From positions 124,001 to 188,000 of the forward strand of contig NZ_JALAMS010000001.1 of NCBI RefSeq assembly GCF_026790145.1: 64,000 nt of DNA, in the 5' to 3' direction. Within the stretch, counting starts at the first letter, position 1. Each line of letters starts with the position of its first letter. Under the pieces are notes generated by a model, which saw only the letters and a list, made by a program, of their open reading frames with translations, was not told the origin of the DNA and ran no database searches. Source of the DNA: Bacillus_I endophytica_A. GTDB lineage: Bacteria > Bacillota > Bacilli > Bacillales > Bacillaceae_H. Made by a program: the position numbers and the translations under genes. This document shows, one piece after another, positions 1 through 9,076 of this stretch.

Positions 1-771
1 GGGAGAACCTTTCTTTATTGGGGAGGAGCTTTATTTATTATTCCAAGTATCATTATGCTTCTTCTTCTTATCGTTGCTTCGTTCTCAAAAGCAGAGTCAA
101 ATGCTGTTGGCGTTGTGCAGCCGCTTATTGATAGTTCTATAAATGCTTATAGAGATGGAAGCATTGCTGAGATTTTCTCTCAGCGTTTCCTTGATTGGTA
201 TTATATCAATAATATAGGGACGTTCCCGCTTCTGTTCTTATCTGTTTTTCCTTTCTTTCTTATCGGAGCCTTTTTAGCAAAAGAAAAAGGGTTTGAAAGT
301 ATAAAGGAAAACGTTCTTTTCATTAAATATATATGTATGGTATGCTTTTTTGCTTTTCTATTTTTTAAGATTCTTCCGTATTTGATTGGTTTTAACGTCG
401 CTACGGACTTTATGCAAGACAGCGTTGGTGGACCTTTAGGAGCAATCTTTTATATTACGCTGTTTATGATGTATGGTGAAAAAATACCGCGGTTTATCGC
501 GCAGCCTTTACAGTCAGCAGGAAGAATGGCACTCACAAATTATATTGCTCAATCTGTTGTATGTACGCTCCTGTTTTATAATTATGGATTAGGTTTTTAT
601 GGCGACATAACAGTTATGCAAGGCTTTCTGTTAGCCCTTGGTTTCTTTGTTGTTCAATGCATTGGAAGTTCTATTATCCTGAAGAGATACTCTAGAGGTC
701 CTTTGGAGCATTTTCTGCGCTCCTTCACATATCGAGGAATGAAAAATGAAAAAAACGCAGTTGAAAAGTAG
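1..771 (+). CDS. DUF418 family membrane protein (5' end outside window)
   Basis: The reading frame is open from the first base, so the gene begins upstream and only the last 256 residues are visible. The visible part has several hydrophobic segments, in keeping with an integral membrane protein. The C-terminus carries RGPLEHFLRSFTY, which resembles the GPLEWLWR-type signature closing DUF418 (YeiB-like) proteins. The family is of unknown function, often suggested to be transport-related. The next gene starts about 55 bp downstream with its own strong ribosome binding site. The family call rests on the C-terminal motif and the hydrophobic profile. Confidence 0.75.
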   Translation, partial: GRTFLYWGGALFIIPSIIMLLLLIVASFSKAESNAVGVVQPLIDSSINAYRDGSIAEIFSQRFLDWYYINNIGTFPLLFLSVFPFFLIGAFLAKEKGFESIKENVLFIKYICMVCFFAFLFFKILPYLIGFNVATDFMQDSVGGPLGAIFYITLFMMYGEKIPRFIAQPLQSAGRMALTNYIAQSVVCTLLFYNYGLGFYGDITVMQGFLLALGFFVVQCIGSSIILKRYSRGPLEHFLRSFTYRGMKNEKNAVEK

Positions 772-826
772 GAATATAGAAAGAAAGAGCGAATTGTTTA
801 AAAGGTAGAAAGAGGAGGAATAAAAA

Positions 827-1711
827 ATGAAATTTGTGACAGCTAGACTACATGATGATGAATTTATTGGTATGATCCAAGGAGAGAAAGTAATTCATAT
901 AAATAAAATTGCCAAAGAGCGTTTTCAGACAGATATTCCAACAAATATGATTTCATTTATTGAGCATTTTCATTATTTTGAGCATATTATCAAGGAAATT
1001 ATCGAAGAAAAAGGGCATGATGCTTTTTCATATTCCATAGAGGAAACAGAGATTCTTGCTCCAATTCCAAGACCGAGTAAAAATGTATTTTGTGTTGGAA
1101 AGAACTATCGTGATCATGCGATTGAAATGGGAAGTGAACAAGATATCCCAACGAACCTTATGCTGTTTTCAAAGGCACCAACAGCTGTAGTAGGCCCTGA
1201 TGCACCTATTTTACGTCATGAAGATGTAACAGATGAATTAGATTATGAGGGAGAGCTTGCTATTATTATCGGAAAAAAAGGAAAAGCAATTTCTAAAGAT
1301 GATGCTCTTCATCACGTTTTTGGTTATACCATTTTGAATGATATTACAGCACGAGATTTGCAGTCAAAACATAAACAGTTTCTAATCGGAAAGAGTTTGG
1401 ATACTTCGTGTCCGATGGGACCTTTTATTGTGCATAAATCAGAAATTGAGAATGCAGCAAATTTACATATTGAAACGAGAGTAAATGGAGAAATAAGACA
1501 AGATGGCAATACAGGACAGTTTATTTTTCCGATTGAAGAAATTATTGCAACGTTATCAAAAGGAACAACACTTGAACCGGGCGACATTATTGCTACAGGA
1601 ACGCCTGCTGGAGTTGGAAAAGGGTTTAATCCACCAAGATTTCTATCTTCAGGAGACATCATCGAAATAACAGTTGAAGGTATTGGGACATTAAGAAATA
1701 AAGTGCAGTAA
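827..1711 (+). CDS. yisK: Fumarylacetoacetate hydrolase family protein, YisK-like
   Basis: This 294-residue protein has the usual FAH layout: an N-terminal alpha/beta cap (about residues 1-75) and the catalytic FAH domain to the end. Visible motifs are NVFCVGKNYRDHAIEMG, the metal-binding acidic stretch YEGELA, ILNDITARDLQ and IATGTPAGVGKG. Family members cleave or decarboxylate beta-keto acids with Mg or Mn; B. subtilis YisK is reported as an oxaloacetate decarboxylase. The nearby DUF2777 gene and asnO match the yisK-yisN-asnO order in B. subtilis, which supports the symbol. GAGGAGG lies just before the ATG. The substrate is not provable from sequence. Confidence 0.85.
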   Translation: MKFVTARLHDDEFIGMIQGEKVIHINKIAKERFQTDIPTNMISFIEHFHYFEHIIKEIIEEKGHDAFSYSIEETEILAPIPRPSKNVFCVGKNYRDHAIEMGSEQDIPTNLMLFSKAPTAVVGPDAPILRHEDVTDELDYEGELAIIIGKKGKAISKDDALHHVFGYTILNDITARDLQSKHKQFLIGKSLDTSCPMGPFIVHKSEIENAANLHIETRVNGEIRQDGNTGQFIFPIEEIIATLSKGTTLEPGDIIATGTPAGVGKGFNPPRFLSSGDIIEITVEGIGTLRNKVQ

Positions 1712-1713
1712 CC

Positions 1714-1750
1714 AAAAAAGATCGTAAGAATTCTTCTTACGATCTTTTTC
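1714..1750. terminator. Bidirectional terminator between yisK and the DUF2777 gene
   Basis: A near-perfect inverted repeat (arms AAAGATCGTAAGAA and its complement, short loop) is flanked by an A-run and a T-run. It can therefore terminate both convergent genes. Confidence 0.85.
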
Positions 1751-2313
1751 TATCCCAATTTTCGTAAATCAGATGATAAGAACTGCTCACCTGTATTGAG
1801 TGTAATCTCAAAACGGTCGTTTCCTTCACTACAATCAAAGTGGTGATGAACTGAACAGATTCTTTCTTCGTTATCAAAGATAAGGAAATTCACGCCGTTT
1901 TTTTCACCATCAGTAGGTAAGAAACATAAAGTGTTAAAGCAATAAATACAATCATAAAGAGAAAAAGAGAGATCATTCAATAGTTGGCTTAAGCGCATGA
2001 ATGAGTGAGTTGAAAGCTCATCAATAAGAAGTTGATAAGCGTGTTGTAGTTTTTTTCCAATGCGCAGCTCTGCCCCATCTTGTAAAAAGCAAACTGTGTT
2101 GTTAATTTCAAATGAATTATCTTGTTTCCAACATGCTTTTTGCCAATGACCTTTCCAATATACCTCACAAGATGAGCTAAGGATATCTTGGAGCATTGAT
2201 GCTTCATCTTCTTCATCAAAAAAAATCCATTGTGAATCAATACACTCAAGCGTTCCTGAAATAAAGGAGCGTGGTTGCATTTCTAAGCACTGCGTTTTCG
2301 ATAAATTTTTCAT
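1750..2313 (-). CDS. DUF2777 family protein (YisN-like)
   Basis: This is a 187-residue cytoplasmic protein of unknown function. I chose the ATG at 2313, reading MKNLSKTQ, because GGAGG lies 8 bases upstream; the longer frame would start at a TTG overlapping that site. The protein is rich in acidic and aromatic residues, has several cysteines (including CIYCF), and has no signal peptide or membrane segment. Position between yisK and asnO matches yisN of B. subtilis, which I recall as DUF2777. No catalytic motif is recognisable. The family assignment depends partly on synteny. Confidence 0.65.
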   Translation of the reverse strand: MKNLSKTQCLEMQPRSFISGTLECIDSQWIFFDEEDEASMLQDILSSSCEVYWKGHWQKACWKQDNSFEINNTVCFLQDGAELRIGKKLQHAYQLLIDELSTHSFMRLSQLLNDLSFSLYDCIYCFNTLCFLPTDGEKNGVNFLIFDNEERICSVHHHFDCSEGNDRFEITLNTGEQFLSSDLRKLG

Positions 2314-2506
2314 AGGCCACTCCTCCAAATGGTTTGTTGAAAATTCTATTACTATTCTTTGTTGTCTAATTTCCTATTTTCTATAACTATAAAACACAAA
2401 ATTTTGAAGAAAAAGCGGATGGACAAATCAACCTCTTACTTTTTACGCATAAGATAGCACTATTGAAAAATCTATGGACCACGATAAATGAAAGGGTGGG
2501 GAAAAC

Positions 2507-4351
2507 ATGTGTGGTATTACTGGTTGGATCGATTATAATCAGAACCTACTGAAAAAGCGTGACACAATTGAAAAGATGACAAAAACACTTGAAAAAAGAG
2601 GTCCTGATGATACGAACACTTGGGTAAGAGAGCATGTATCTTTTGGACATAAGCGTCTTGTTGTAGTTGATCCAAGCGGCGGCATACAGCCAATGACAAG
2701 AGATAAAAAAGAAAATTCTTACACCATTTGCTATAATGGAGAACTGTATAATACAGAAGATATTCGTAAGGAACTTTTAAAGAGAGGCTATACATTTAGC
2801 GGTCATTCTGATACTGAGGTGCTTCTTCTTTCCTATGTGGAGTGGAGAGAGAAATGTGTTGAACATTTTAACGGTATTTTTGCTTTTGCCATTTGGGATG
2901 AAGAACAACAATCTCTTTTTATGGCTCGCGACAGACTTGGTGTAAAGCCGCTGTTTTATCGTGTATATAGAGGAGGGCTTCAATTTGCTTCAGAGCTAAA
3001 AGCTATTCTTGCTCATGAAGATGTAGAGGTAGAGATTACGTACGACGGATTAGCCGAAGTATTAGGTCTTGGTCCATCACATACGCCTGGCCATGGGGTT
3101 TTTAAAGGGATTGACGAACTGCGTGCTGCACATGCTTTGACATTTAGTAGAGAAGGATTGAATATCTGGCGCTACTGGAATGTGAAAAGTGAAAAACATA
3201 CTGATTCACTTGAAGAGACAGCAGAACATGTGAGAGAACTGTTTCAGGATGCTGTAATAAGACAGCTTGTTTCTGATGTTCCGGTTTGTACCTTTTTATC
3301 GGGGGGAATCGATTCAAGTGCCATTACAGCCATTGCTGCCAATGCTTTTCGGGAACAAGGCCAGTCCCTTCATACTTACTCAATTGATTATGAAGATAAC
3401 GAGAAATTCTTTAAAGCATCAGAGTTCCAACCAAACTCAGATGGGGCATACATTAAAAAGATGTCTGATGAATTTAAGACGATTCACCATAGCTGTGTGA
3501 TTAACAATGAAGAGCTTGCTCATTATTTAGAAGAATCTGTGCTTGTTCGAGACATACCAGGCATGGCTGATATCGATTCTTCTCTCCTGTGGTTTTGTAA
3601 AGAAATTAAGAAAAACTTTGTTGTTGGTCTTTCAGGTGAATGTGCAGATGAAATTTTCGGTGGATATCCTTGGTTCCATAAAACGCATGCTCTTTCTTCT
3701 GATAACTTTCCATGGATGCGCTCTGTTGATGCAAGGGTAGATCTTTTAAAAGATGAGTGGCAAAAAAAACTCTCACTGAAGGAATATGTAAAGAACGGCT
3801 ATGAGCAATCCATTAAGGAAGTTCCCGCTCTTGACGGGGAAAGTGAAGAAGAGGCAAATAGAAGAAACTTATTTTATTTAAATATGATTTGGTTTATGCC
3901 AACGCTTCTTGATCGAAAAGATCGTATGAGTATGGGAGCAAGTCTGGAAGTGCGCGTTCCATTTGCTGATCATCGTCTTGTAGAGTACGTATGGAACATT
4001 CCATGGGAGATGAAAACGGCAGGAGGATATGAAAAAGGAATTTTAAGAAAAGCGCTTGAAGGGGTACTTCCAAACGAAGTTCTTTATCGCAAAAAAAGTC
4101 CATATCCTAAAACACACAATCCTCACTATACAAACATTGTGCAAAAATGGTTAAAAGATATTTTAAAAGACTCTAATTCCCCTCTATATGAGCTTTTTAA
4201 TGCTGAAAAACTTAAGGCAATTGCGGATTCGAAAGGAAAAGAGTTTTCTGTTCCTTGGTTCGGGCAGCTTATGACAGGTCCACAGCTTCTAGCCCACCTT
4301 TGTCAGATTCATGTTTGGTTTGAGAACTACAATATTAAAATTGTGAAATAA
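2507..4351 (+). CDS. asnO: Asparagine synthase (glutamine-hydrolysing)
   Basis: This 614-residue AsnB-type enzyme converts aspartate, glutamine and ATP to asparagine. The N-terminal Ntn amidotransferase domain begins with MCGITGW, where Cys2 is the glutaminase nucleophile; RGPDD and YNGELYN are typical of that domain. The synthetase domain carries the ATP-pyrophosphatase loop FLSGGIDSS near residue 265. Length fits the AsnO type. B. subtilis AsnO is a sporulation-associated member, and the yisK/yisN neighbourhood supports AsnO over the paralogues. GGGTGGGG precedes the ATG. A terminator follows, so the gene appears monocistronic. Confidence 0.93.
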   Translation: MCGITGWIDYNQNLLKKRDTIEKMTKTLEKRGPDDTNTWVREHVSFGHKRLVVVDPSGGIQPMTRDKKENSYTICYNGELYNTEDIRKELLKRGYTFSGHSDTEVLLLSYVEWREKCVEHFNGIFAFAIWDEEQQSLFMARDRLGVKPLFYRVYRGGLQFASELKAILAHEDVEVEITYDGLAEVLGLGPSHTPGHGVFKGIDELRAAHALTFSREGLNIWRYWNVKSEKHTDSLEETAEHVRELFQDAVIRQLVSDVPVCTFLSGGIDSSAITAIAANAFREQGQSLHTYSIDYEDNEKFFKASEFQPNSDGAYIKKMSDEFKTIHHSCVINNEELAHYLEESVLVRDIPGMADIDSSLLWFCKEIKKNFVVGLSGECADEIFGGYPWFHKTHALSSDNFPWMRSVDARVDLLKDEWQKKLSLKEYVKNGYEQSIKEVPALDGESEEEANRRNLFYLNMIWFMPTLLDRKDRMSMGASLEVRVPFADHRLVEYVWNIPWEMKTAGGYEKGILRKALEGVLPNEVLYRKKSPYPKTHNPHYTNIVQKWLKDILKDSNSPLYELFNAEKLKAIADSKGKEFSVPWFGQLMTGPQLLAHLCQIHVWFENYNIKIVK

Positions 4352-4354
4352 AGC

Positions 4355-4395
4355 TAAAAACATAGTCTCCTTTTTGGAGAGACTATGTTTTTTTT
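4355..4395 (+). terminator. Rho-independent terminator of asnO
   Basis: An inverted repeat with arms ACATAGTC/GACTATGT extended by a GC-rich top is followed by eight T residues. Confidence 0.85.
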
Positions 4396-4587
4396 ATGCA
4401 ACATTAAGGGTAAGGAGTAAAAAAGCAGGCTTTATTTGGACAGGTTATCGTTGAAAAATGAGAAAATTTTTGTAACTAAAGATGATAAAAATAGATTTTT
4501 AGCAACAATTAGTTAGAAGCCTTTGCCTATGAAGTAGGGATTTTTTTAGAAAATTAGAAAAAAAGTAGCCGAATTTTAAAAAAAGAG

Positions 4588-4613
4588 GTTTATTCTATGT
4601 AAAATAGGGGTAA
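4588..4613 (+). promoter_or_regulatory. Sigma-B-type promoter of the opuC operon
   Basis: GTTTAT, 14 bases, then GGGTAA closely fits the sigma-B consensus (GTTT-N12-14-GGGTAT). It lies about 90 bp before opuCA, within the 352-bp gap 4352-4703, which otherwise holds only the asnO terminator. Sigma-B control of compatible-solute transporters is known in Bacillus and Listeria. That this site is active is inference. Confidence 0.65.
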
Positions 4614-4703
4614 ATGTTTAGTTCACCTGTGTAATTTATCTGATATTTTAAGTCTAAAAGGTGACAATCATGGAACAATAAATCCAAGAGGTGATGACAA
4701 TCA

Positions 4704-5867
4704 ATGATTCGACTAGAAAAAGTATTTAAAAGGTACAATGATGGATTTCAAGCCCTAAAGGATGTAAACCTAACGCTTGAAAGTGGGAAAATTCACGTGA
4801 TTATTGGCCCGAGCGGGTGTGGTAAGTCAACTACAATGAAGCATATTAACAGATTAATCACTCCATCAGAAGGGAAAATTTATATTGATGACGAGGATAT
4901 TTCACAAGTGAACCCAGTTCAATTGCGCCGTAAGATTGGCTATGTTATTCAGAGCATCGGCTTATTTCCTCATATGACAATAGCAGATAATGTAGCTATT
5001 GTTCCTCGCTTATTAAAATGGGATGAAGATAAAATCTCAACGAAAGTAGATGAACTTCTTTCACTCGTTAACTTAGATCCACATACATATCGAGACCGTT
5101 ATCCAAATGAACTAAGCGGAGGCCAGCAGCAACGTGTTGGGGTTGTTAGAGCTCTTGCCGCAGAACCTGATATCATTTTAATGGATGAACCATTCAGTGC
5201 TCTTGATCCAATTAGTCGTGAGCAGCTCCAAGATGAGCTTTCAAACCTTCAAGAAAATATAAAAAAGACGATTGTATTTGTTACTCATGATATGGATGAA
5301 GCGATTAAAATTGCGGACAATATTGTGCTAATGAAAGATGGAGAAGTTGTTCAAGTTGGCTCCCCAGATGAAATTTTGCGTCACCCTGCGAATGACTTCG
5401 TGAAAGAATTCATTGGTGAGAAGCGATTAAAAGGAAATGGAGGAGACTCATCTTTTGACTTTGAAGGAGATGAACTTCCAACAGTTGAAGAAGTAATGAT
5501 TCCAAAACCAGTAACAGCCTATCCTGAGAGAGGGCTTGCTTCTTCACTAAAGCTAATGGAGCAGAGAAAAGTAGATACGTTAATTGTTGTTGATAATCGC
5601 AAAAAATTACTTGGCTATGCTCCTATTTTGAATATTTTAAAACAGTATCGAGATGAAACAAAAACTCTAAAGGATGCGATGGAACCTTTTACTTATGTTG
5701 TTCATAAAAACACTCCATTTACTGTTGCACTTGACTATATGAGCGAGCATAATTTGCCTTATGTTCCTGTTGTAACAGAAGATGAAAAATTCGTCGGTGT
5801 TATCACAAGAGGAAGTATGGTAAAACTGATGGCATCTGCATATTCTGCTGAAGATGAGGCTATATAG
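4704..5867 (+). CDS. opuCA: Compatible-solute ABC transporter ATPase with CBS domains
   Basis: This 387-residue ATPase powers an osmoprotectant importer (glycine betaine, carnitine, choline type). Walker A is GPSGCGKST at residues 35-43, followed by the Q-loop, the signature LSGGQQQR, Walker B IILMDEP and the switch histidine in FVTHDMDEA. From about residue 250 it carries a tandem CBS pair ending near 375, as in OpuCA, OpuBA and ProV-type ATPases; the pair senses ionic strength or nucleotides in relatives. Four genes in the order ATPase, permease, lipoprotein, permease match OpuC/OpuB. The start has an AGAGGTGATG site upstream. OpuB versus OpuC cannot be settled from sequence alone. Confidence 0.88.
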   Translation: MIRLEKVFKRYNDGFQALKDVNLTLESGKIHVIIGPSGCGKSTTMKHINRLITPSEGKIYIDDEDISQVNPVQLRRKIGYVIQSIGLFPHMTIADNVAIVPRLLKWDEDKISTKVDELLSLVNLDPHTYRDRYPNELSGGQQQRVGVVRALAAEPDIILMDEPFSALDPISREQLQDELSNLQENIKKTIVFVTHDMDEAIKIADNIVLMKDGEVVQVGSPDEILRHPANDFVKEFIGEKRLKGNGGDSSFDFEGDELPTVEEVMIPKPVTAYPERGLASSLKLMEQRKVDTLIVVDNRKKLLGYAPILNILKQYRDETKTLKDAMEPFTYVVHKNTPFTVALDYMSEHNLPYVPVVTEDEKFVGVITRGSMVKLMASAYSAEDEAI

Positions 5868-6509
5868 ATGGATACGCTAAAAGAATATGGAGTGTTTTTA
5901 CAATCTAGGTATCCAGAAGTTTTGAGTCGGTTAGGAGAGCATCTTTTAATTGTTGTATTAGCCGTTCTTACGGGCTGTATTCTTTCTATTACTGTTGCTA
6001 TTTTGTTAACACGTATAAAAGAGGGAGTTATTAATTCATTAACGTTCGGACTTGCAAACATTTTTCAAACGGTTCCAACCATTGCCTTGCTTGCCATGTT
6101 AATTCCTCTTTTTGGAGTTGGTATGTATCCGGCTGTCTTTGCGCTTTTTCTTTATTCTATTCTCCCGCTATTACGGAATACATACTCAGGAATTAAGGAA
6201 GTTGATCAAAGTTTAATTGAATCCGCCAGGGGGATGGGGTTTAGTTCAATGCAAAGACTCTTTAAAGTGGAACTGCCTTTATCTCTTCCATACATCTTGT
6301 CGGGCGTGCGTCTTACAACTGTATATATTATTAGCTGGACAACGCTCGCTGCACTTATTGGAGCAGGTGGTTTAGGGGATTTAATTGTTTCAGGAATGAG
6401 TACCAACAACAACTTTTTAATTTTTACAGGTACAATAAGCTCAGTTATCCTCGCCCTTGTTGTAGATTTTCTACTAAATTTCCTTGTGAAGAAAACACAA
6501 AGAGCCTAA
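5868..6509 (+). CDS. opuCB: Compatible-solute ABC transporter permease
   Basis: This 213-residue inner-membrane permease belongs to the BPD transporter family. It has about five to six hydrophobic segments and the ATPase-contacting EAA-type loop around ESARGMGFSSMQRLFKVELP. It pairs with the second permease (7455-8099) to form the channel. The ATG directly follows the opuCA stop codon with no spacer, so expression is probably translationally coupled; only a weak GAGG lies upstream inside opuCA. Confidence 0.88.
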   Translation: MDTLKEYGVFLQSRYPEVLSRLGEHLLIVVLAVLTGCILSITVAILLTRIKEGVINSLTFGLANIFQTVPTIALLAMLIPLFGVGMYPAVFALFLYSILPLLRNTYSGIKEVDQSLIESARGMGFSSMQRLFKVELPLSLPYILSGVRLTTVYIISWTTLAALIGAGGLGDLIVSGMSTNNNFLIFTGTISSVILALVVDFLLNFLVKKTQRA

Positions 6510-6550
6510 ACAATTTGGATTCGTTCATCTCAACAGTCAAGGAGGATATT

Positions 6551-7450
6551 ATGAGGATATTAAGTAAACTAACAATCATTTGTGTTGTTTCGCTTTTATT
6601 TTTATCATCTTGTAGTTCAAAAGATACGATTAAGATTGGAGCAGCAACGTTTACAGAAACAAAGATTGTTGCTCAAATTTATAAACAGCTTATCGAAGAT
6701 AGAACAGATATTGAAGTAGACGTTATTCCAGATTTGCTTTCAACACCAATGATTTTAAAAGCAATGGATCGTGGAGATATTGATATGTCTTTAATGTATT
6801 CAGGCGTTGTTTTCAATAATTTCTTTCCGGTAGAATCAACAAAAGATCGTGATGAAGTATTAAAGATTGCAAAAGAAGGTTTTAATAAATATTACGATTT
6901 TAAATGGTTTGATCCATTAGGTTGGGAAAATACATATGCCGTCACTGTTCGCAAAGAGGAGGCAGATGAGAAGAACCTGAAAACCATTTCTGATCTAGAA
7001 CCATATCAAGATAGCATGAAGCTTGGTATTGATTCAAGTTGGAAGGAAAGAACAGAAGACGGATATCGCCCTTTTTCTAAATATTACGGTTTAAAATTCC
7101 CTAATTTATACGCAATGGATATCAATTTATTGTATCAAGCTGTAGGGACAAAAGATGTGGATGTTGTTGTGGCATATTCAACAGATCCACGCATTATTGA
7201 ATACGATCTAAAAGTTTTAAAAGATGACAAAAGATTTTTCCCACCTTATGATGCTTCAATAGTTGCTCGTAACGCCATTTTAAAAGAGCATCCAGAAGTT
7301 GAAGGAATTATCGATGAGCTAACAGGAAAAATTGATGCCGAAACGATTACAAAATTAAGCTATGAAGTGGATATTAAAAATCGAAGTGAGCGTGATGTGG
7401 CAAAAGAATTTCTAACCGAGAGAGGTTTACTCGGGGATAAATCGGAGTGA
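6551..7450 (+). CDS. opuCC: Compatible-solute binding lipoprotein
   Basis: This 299-residue extracellular binding protein is anchored by lipid at Cys21; the lipobox reads LSSC. The frame extends upstream to 6515, but AAGGAGG sits just before the ATG at 6551 and the signal peptide starts there, so I use 6551. The mature part begins IKIGAATFTETKI, typical of the OpuAC/OpuCC fold that binds quaternary amines through an aromatic cage. It delivers substrate to the flanking permeases. The next gene starts four bases after its stop codon. Confidence 0.88.
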   Translation: MRILSKLTIICVVSLLFLSSCSSKDTIKIGAATFTETKIVAQIYKQLIEDRTDIEVDVIPDLLSTPMILKAMDRGDIDMSLMYSGVVFNNFFPVESTKDRDEVLKIAKEGFNKYYDFKWFDPLGWENTYAVTVRKEEADEKNLKTISDLEPYQDSMKLGIDSSWKERTEDGYRPFSKYYGLKFPNLYAMDINLLYQAVGTKDVDVVVAYSTDPRIIEYDLKVLKDDKRFFPPYDASIVARNAILKEHPEVEGIIDELTGKIDAETITKLSYEVDIKNRSERDVAKEFLTERGLLGDKSE

Positions 7451-7454
7451 GACA

Positions 7455-8099
7455 ATGAATTTTATTAAAGAACTTTTTGGATATTGGGCAGATAATATTG
7501 ATTTACTGCTTTTGTATACAGGAGAACATCTTCTAATGGTCATTATTGCCGTTGGCCTTGCTCTTATTGTCGGGACGCTCCTTGGCATTATTTGTTCTAG
7601 GTATAAAAGGGTAGCTCCTATTATTTTGACGCTTGCCAACGTTGTTCAAGTTATTCCAAGCTTAGCTTTATTAGCTGTTTTAATGCTCTATTTTGGACTA
7701 GGATTTTACACCGTTGTTATCGGACTTTTCTTGTATTCACTTCTTCCTATTATTAGAAATACGTATGTTGGGCTTGAAGAAGTTGATAAAACAACAGTTG
7801 AAGCAGGTCATGGAATTGGAATGACGTACTTTCAGATTCTAACAAAAGTACAGCTTCCTCTTTCAATGCCGTTTATTATGGCTGGGTTGCGTATTGCAGC
7901 AGTTATTGCTGTCGGTGTTGCTACACTTGCTCCAATTGTTGGTGGAGACGGGCTTGGAAGAGAAATCTTCTCAGGGATTAACTCCCGTAATACTATTCGT
8001 ATTTATGCAGGAGCAATTCCGGCTTGTATTGTAGCTGTCATAGTTGATATTGTACTAGGAAAACTCGAACGTAAAATGAAAATAAAAGTTACACGTTAA
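7455..8099 (+). CDS. opuCD: Compatible-solute ABC transporter permease
   Basis: This 214-residue permease is paralogous to opuCB, with similar length, similar hydrophobic segments and a matching EAA-type loop (VEAGHGIGMTYFQILTKVQLP). It completes the four-gene transporter and is the last gene before a bidirectional terminator. A GAGTGAGACA stretch precedes the ATG, which lies only four bases after the binding-protein stop codon. Confidence 0.88.
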   Translation: MNFIKELFGYWADNIDLLLLYTGEHLLMVIIAVGLALIVGTLLGIICSRYKRVAPIILTLANVVQVIPSLALLAVLMLYFGLGFYTVVIGLFLYSLLPIIRNTYVGLEEVDKTTVEAGHGIGMTYFQILTKVQLPLSMPFIMAGLRIAAVIAVGVATLAPIVGGDGLGREIFSGINSRNTIRIYAGAIPACIVAVIVDIVLGKLERKMKIKVTR

Positions 8100-8103
8100 A
8101 AGA

Positions 8104-8132
8104 AGGCATAGCGAGAACGCTATGCCTTTTTA
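8104..8132. terminator. Bidirectional terminator between opuCD and the SDR gene
   Basis: Arms AAGGCATAGCG/CGCTATGCCTT with a three-base loop are followed by T residues on the plus strand. The minus-strand SDR gene ends immediately beyond. Confidence 0.85.
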
Positions 8133-8993
8133 TTACCCATTTACAGGGGTTCCGCCATTTATATGGAGCATTTGGCCTGTCATATAAGAAGAGCTGTCAC
8201 TCGCAAGAAAGACGTAGCTTGGAGCAACCTCAGATGGTTGACCAGCTCGTTCCATTGGAGTGTTAGAGCCAAATGTTTCAACTTGCTTGCTATCAAAGGT
8301 GGAGGGAATAAGAGGGGTCCAAATAGGTCCTGGAGCAACGCCATTTACCCGTATTCCTTGTCCAACAAGAGAAGCAGCTAAAGAACGAGTAAACGAAACG
8401 ATAGCTCCCTTTGTTGAAGAATAGTCAATAAGGGTTTCGTGTCCCTTGTAGGCTGTAACAGAAGCTGTGTTAATAATCGTGCTGCCTTTTTTAAAATGTG
8501 GGAGAGCTTCTTTTGTTAGATAGAAAAAAGAAAAAATGTTTGTTGTGAATGTTCTATGAAGCTGTTCTTTTGTAATATCAAGCAAGCTTTTTTGTGGATG
8601 CTGTTCAGCAGCATTATTAACAAGAATATCGATTTTTCCATACTTTTTCATTGTCTCATCTATAACAGTTTTACAAAATGATTCGTCTCCAACATCTCCT
8701 TGAAGAAGTAAACAATCGCCGTTCATTTCTTCAATTCTTTTCTTCGTTTCCTCTCCATCTTCTGTTTCACTTAAATATACAATAACAACTTTAGCTCCTT
8801 CTAAAGCGTAATGATAAGAAACAGCTCGACCGATTCCGCTATCTCCACCGGTAACAACTGCAACTTTTCCGGCTAATTTATCAGAGGGCTTATAGTTTGG
8901 ATCAATGGAAACAGGAAGTGGGTTCATTTCATTTTCAATACCTGGTTGATACTGCTGGTGCTGAGGGGGAAAAGTCTTTTTTTCATTCGTCAT
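8133..8993 (-). CDS. SDR family NAD(P)-dependent oxidoreductase
   Basis: This 286-residue classical short-chain dehydrogenase belongs to the YhxC/YdaD (general stress protein 39-like) group. It has a 40-residue hydrophilic N-terminal extension containing HQQYQPGIENEM, then the Rossmann motif TGGDSGIGRA, NNAA, the catalytic Ser in TASVTAYKG and the YSSTK active-site pair (YxxxK). The proline-rich start and this extension are typical of stress-associated Bacillus SDRs. AAGGAG precedes the ATG. Substrate is unknown. I see no sigma-B promoter directly upstream. Confidence 0.85.
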   Translation of the reverse strand: MTNEKKTFPPQHQQYQPGIENEMNPLPVSIDPNYKPSDKLAGKVAVVTGGDSGIGRAVSYHYALEGAKVVIVYLSETEDGEETKKRIEEMNGDCLLLQGDVGDESFCKTVIDETMKKYGKIDILVNNAAEQHPQKSLLDITKEQLHRTFTTNIFSFFYLTKEALPHFKKGSTIINTASVTAYKGHETLIDYSSTKGAIVSFTRSLAASLVGQGIRVNGVAPGPIWTPLIPSTFDSKQVETFGSNTPMERAGQPSEVAPSYVFLASDSSSYMTGQMLHINGGTPVNG

Positions 8994-9047
8994 GACAGAG
9001 CTCCTTGTAAGTTTTACTTTAGTTTGAGCTTATTTTTTCCTTGCTAT

Positions 9048-9076
9048 ACAAAAAAGAGCCCTTAAAAGGACTCTTA
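9048..9076 (-). terminator. Terminator of yajQ
   Basis: On the minus strand an AAGAGTCC/GGGCTCTT stem with one G-T pair and a loop is followed by TTTTTTGT. It overlaps the yajQ stop codon. Confidence 0.7.

Noticed and set aside
4387..4413. A second sigma-B-like match (GTTTTT then GGGTAA) just after asnO
   Set aside because: The -35 half is the T-run of the asnO terminator and the spacing is 15, so it is probably chance. The match at 4588 is better placed.
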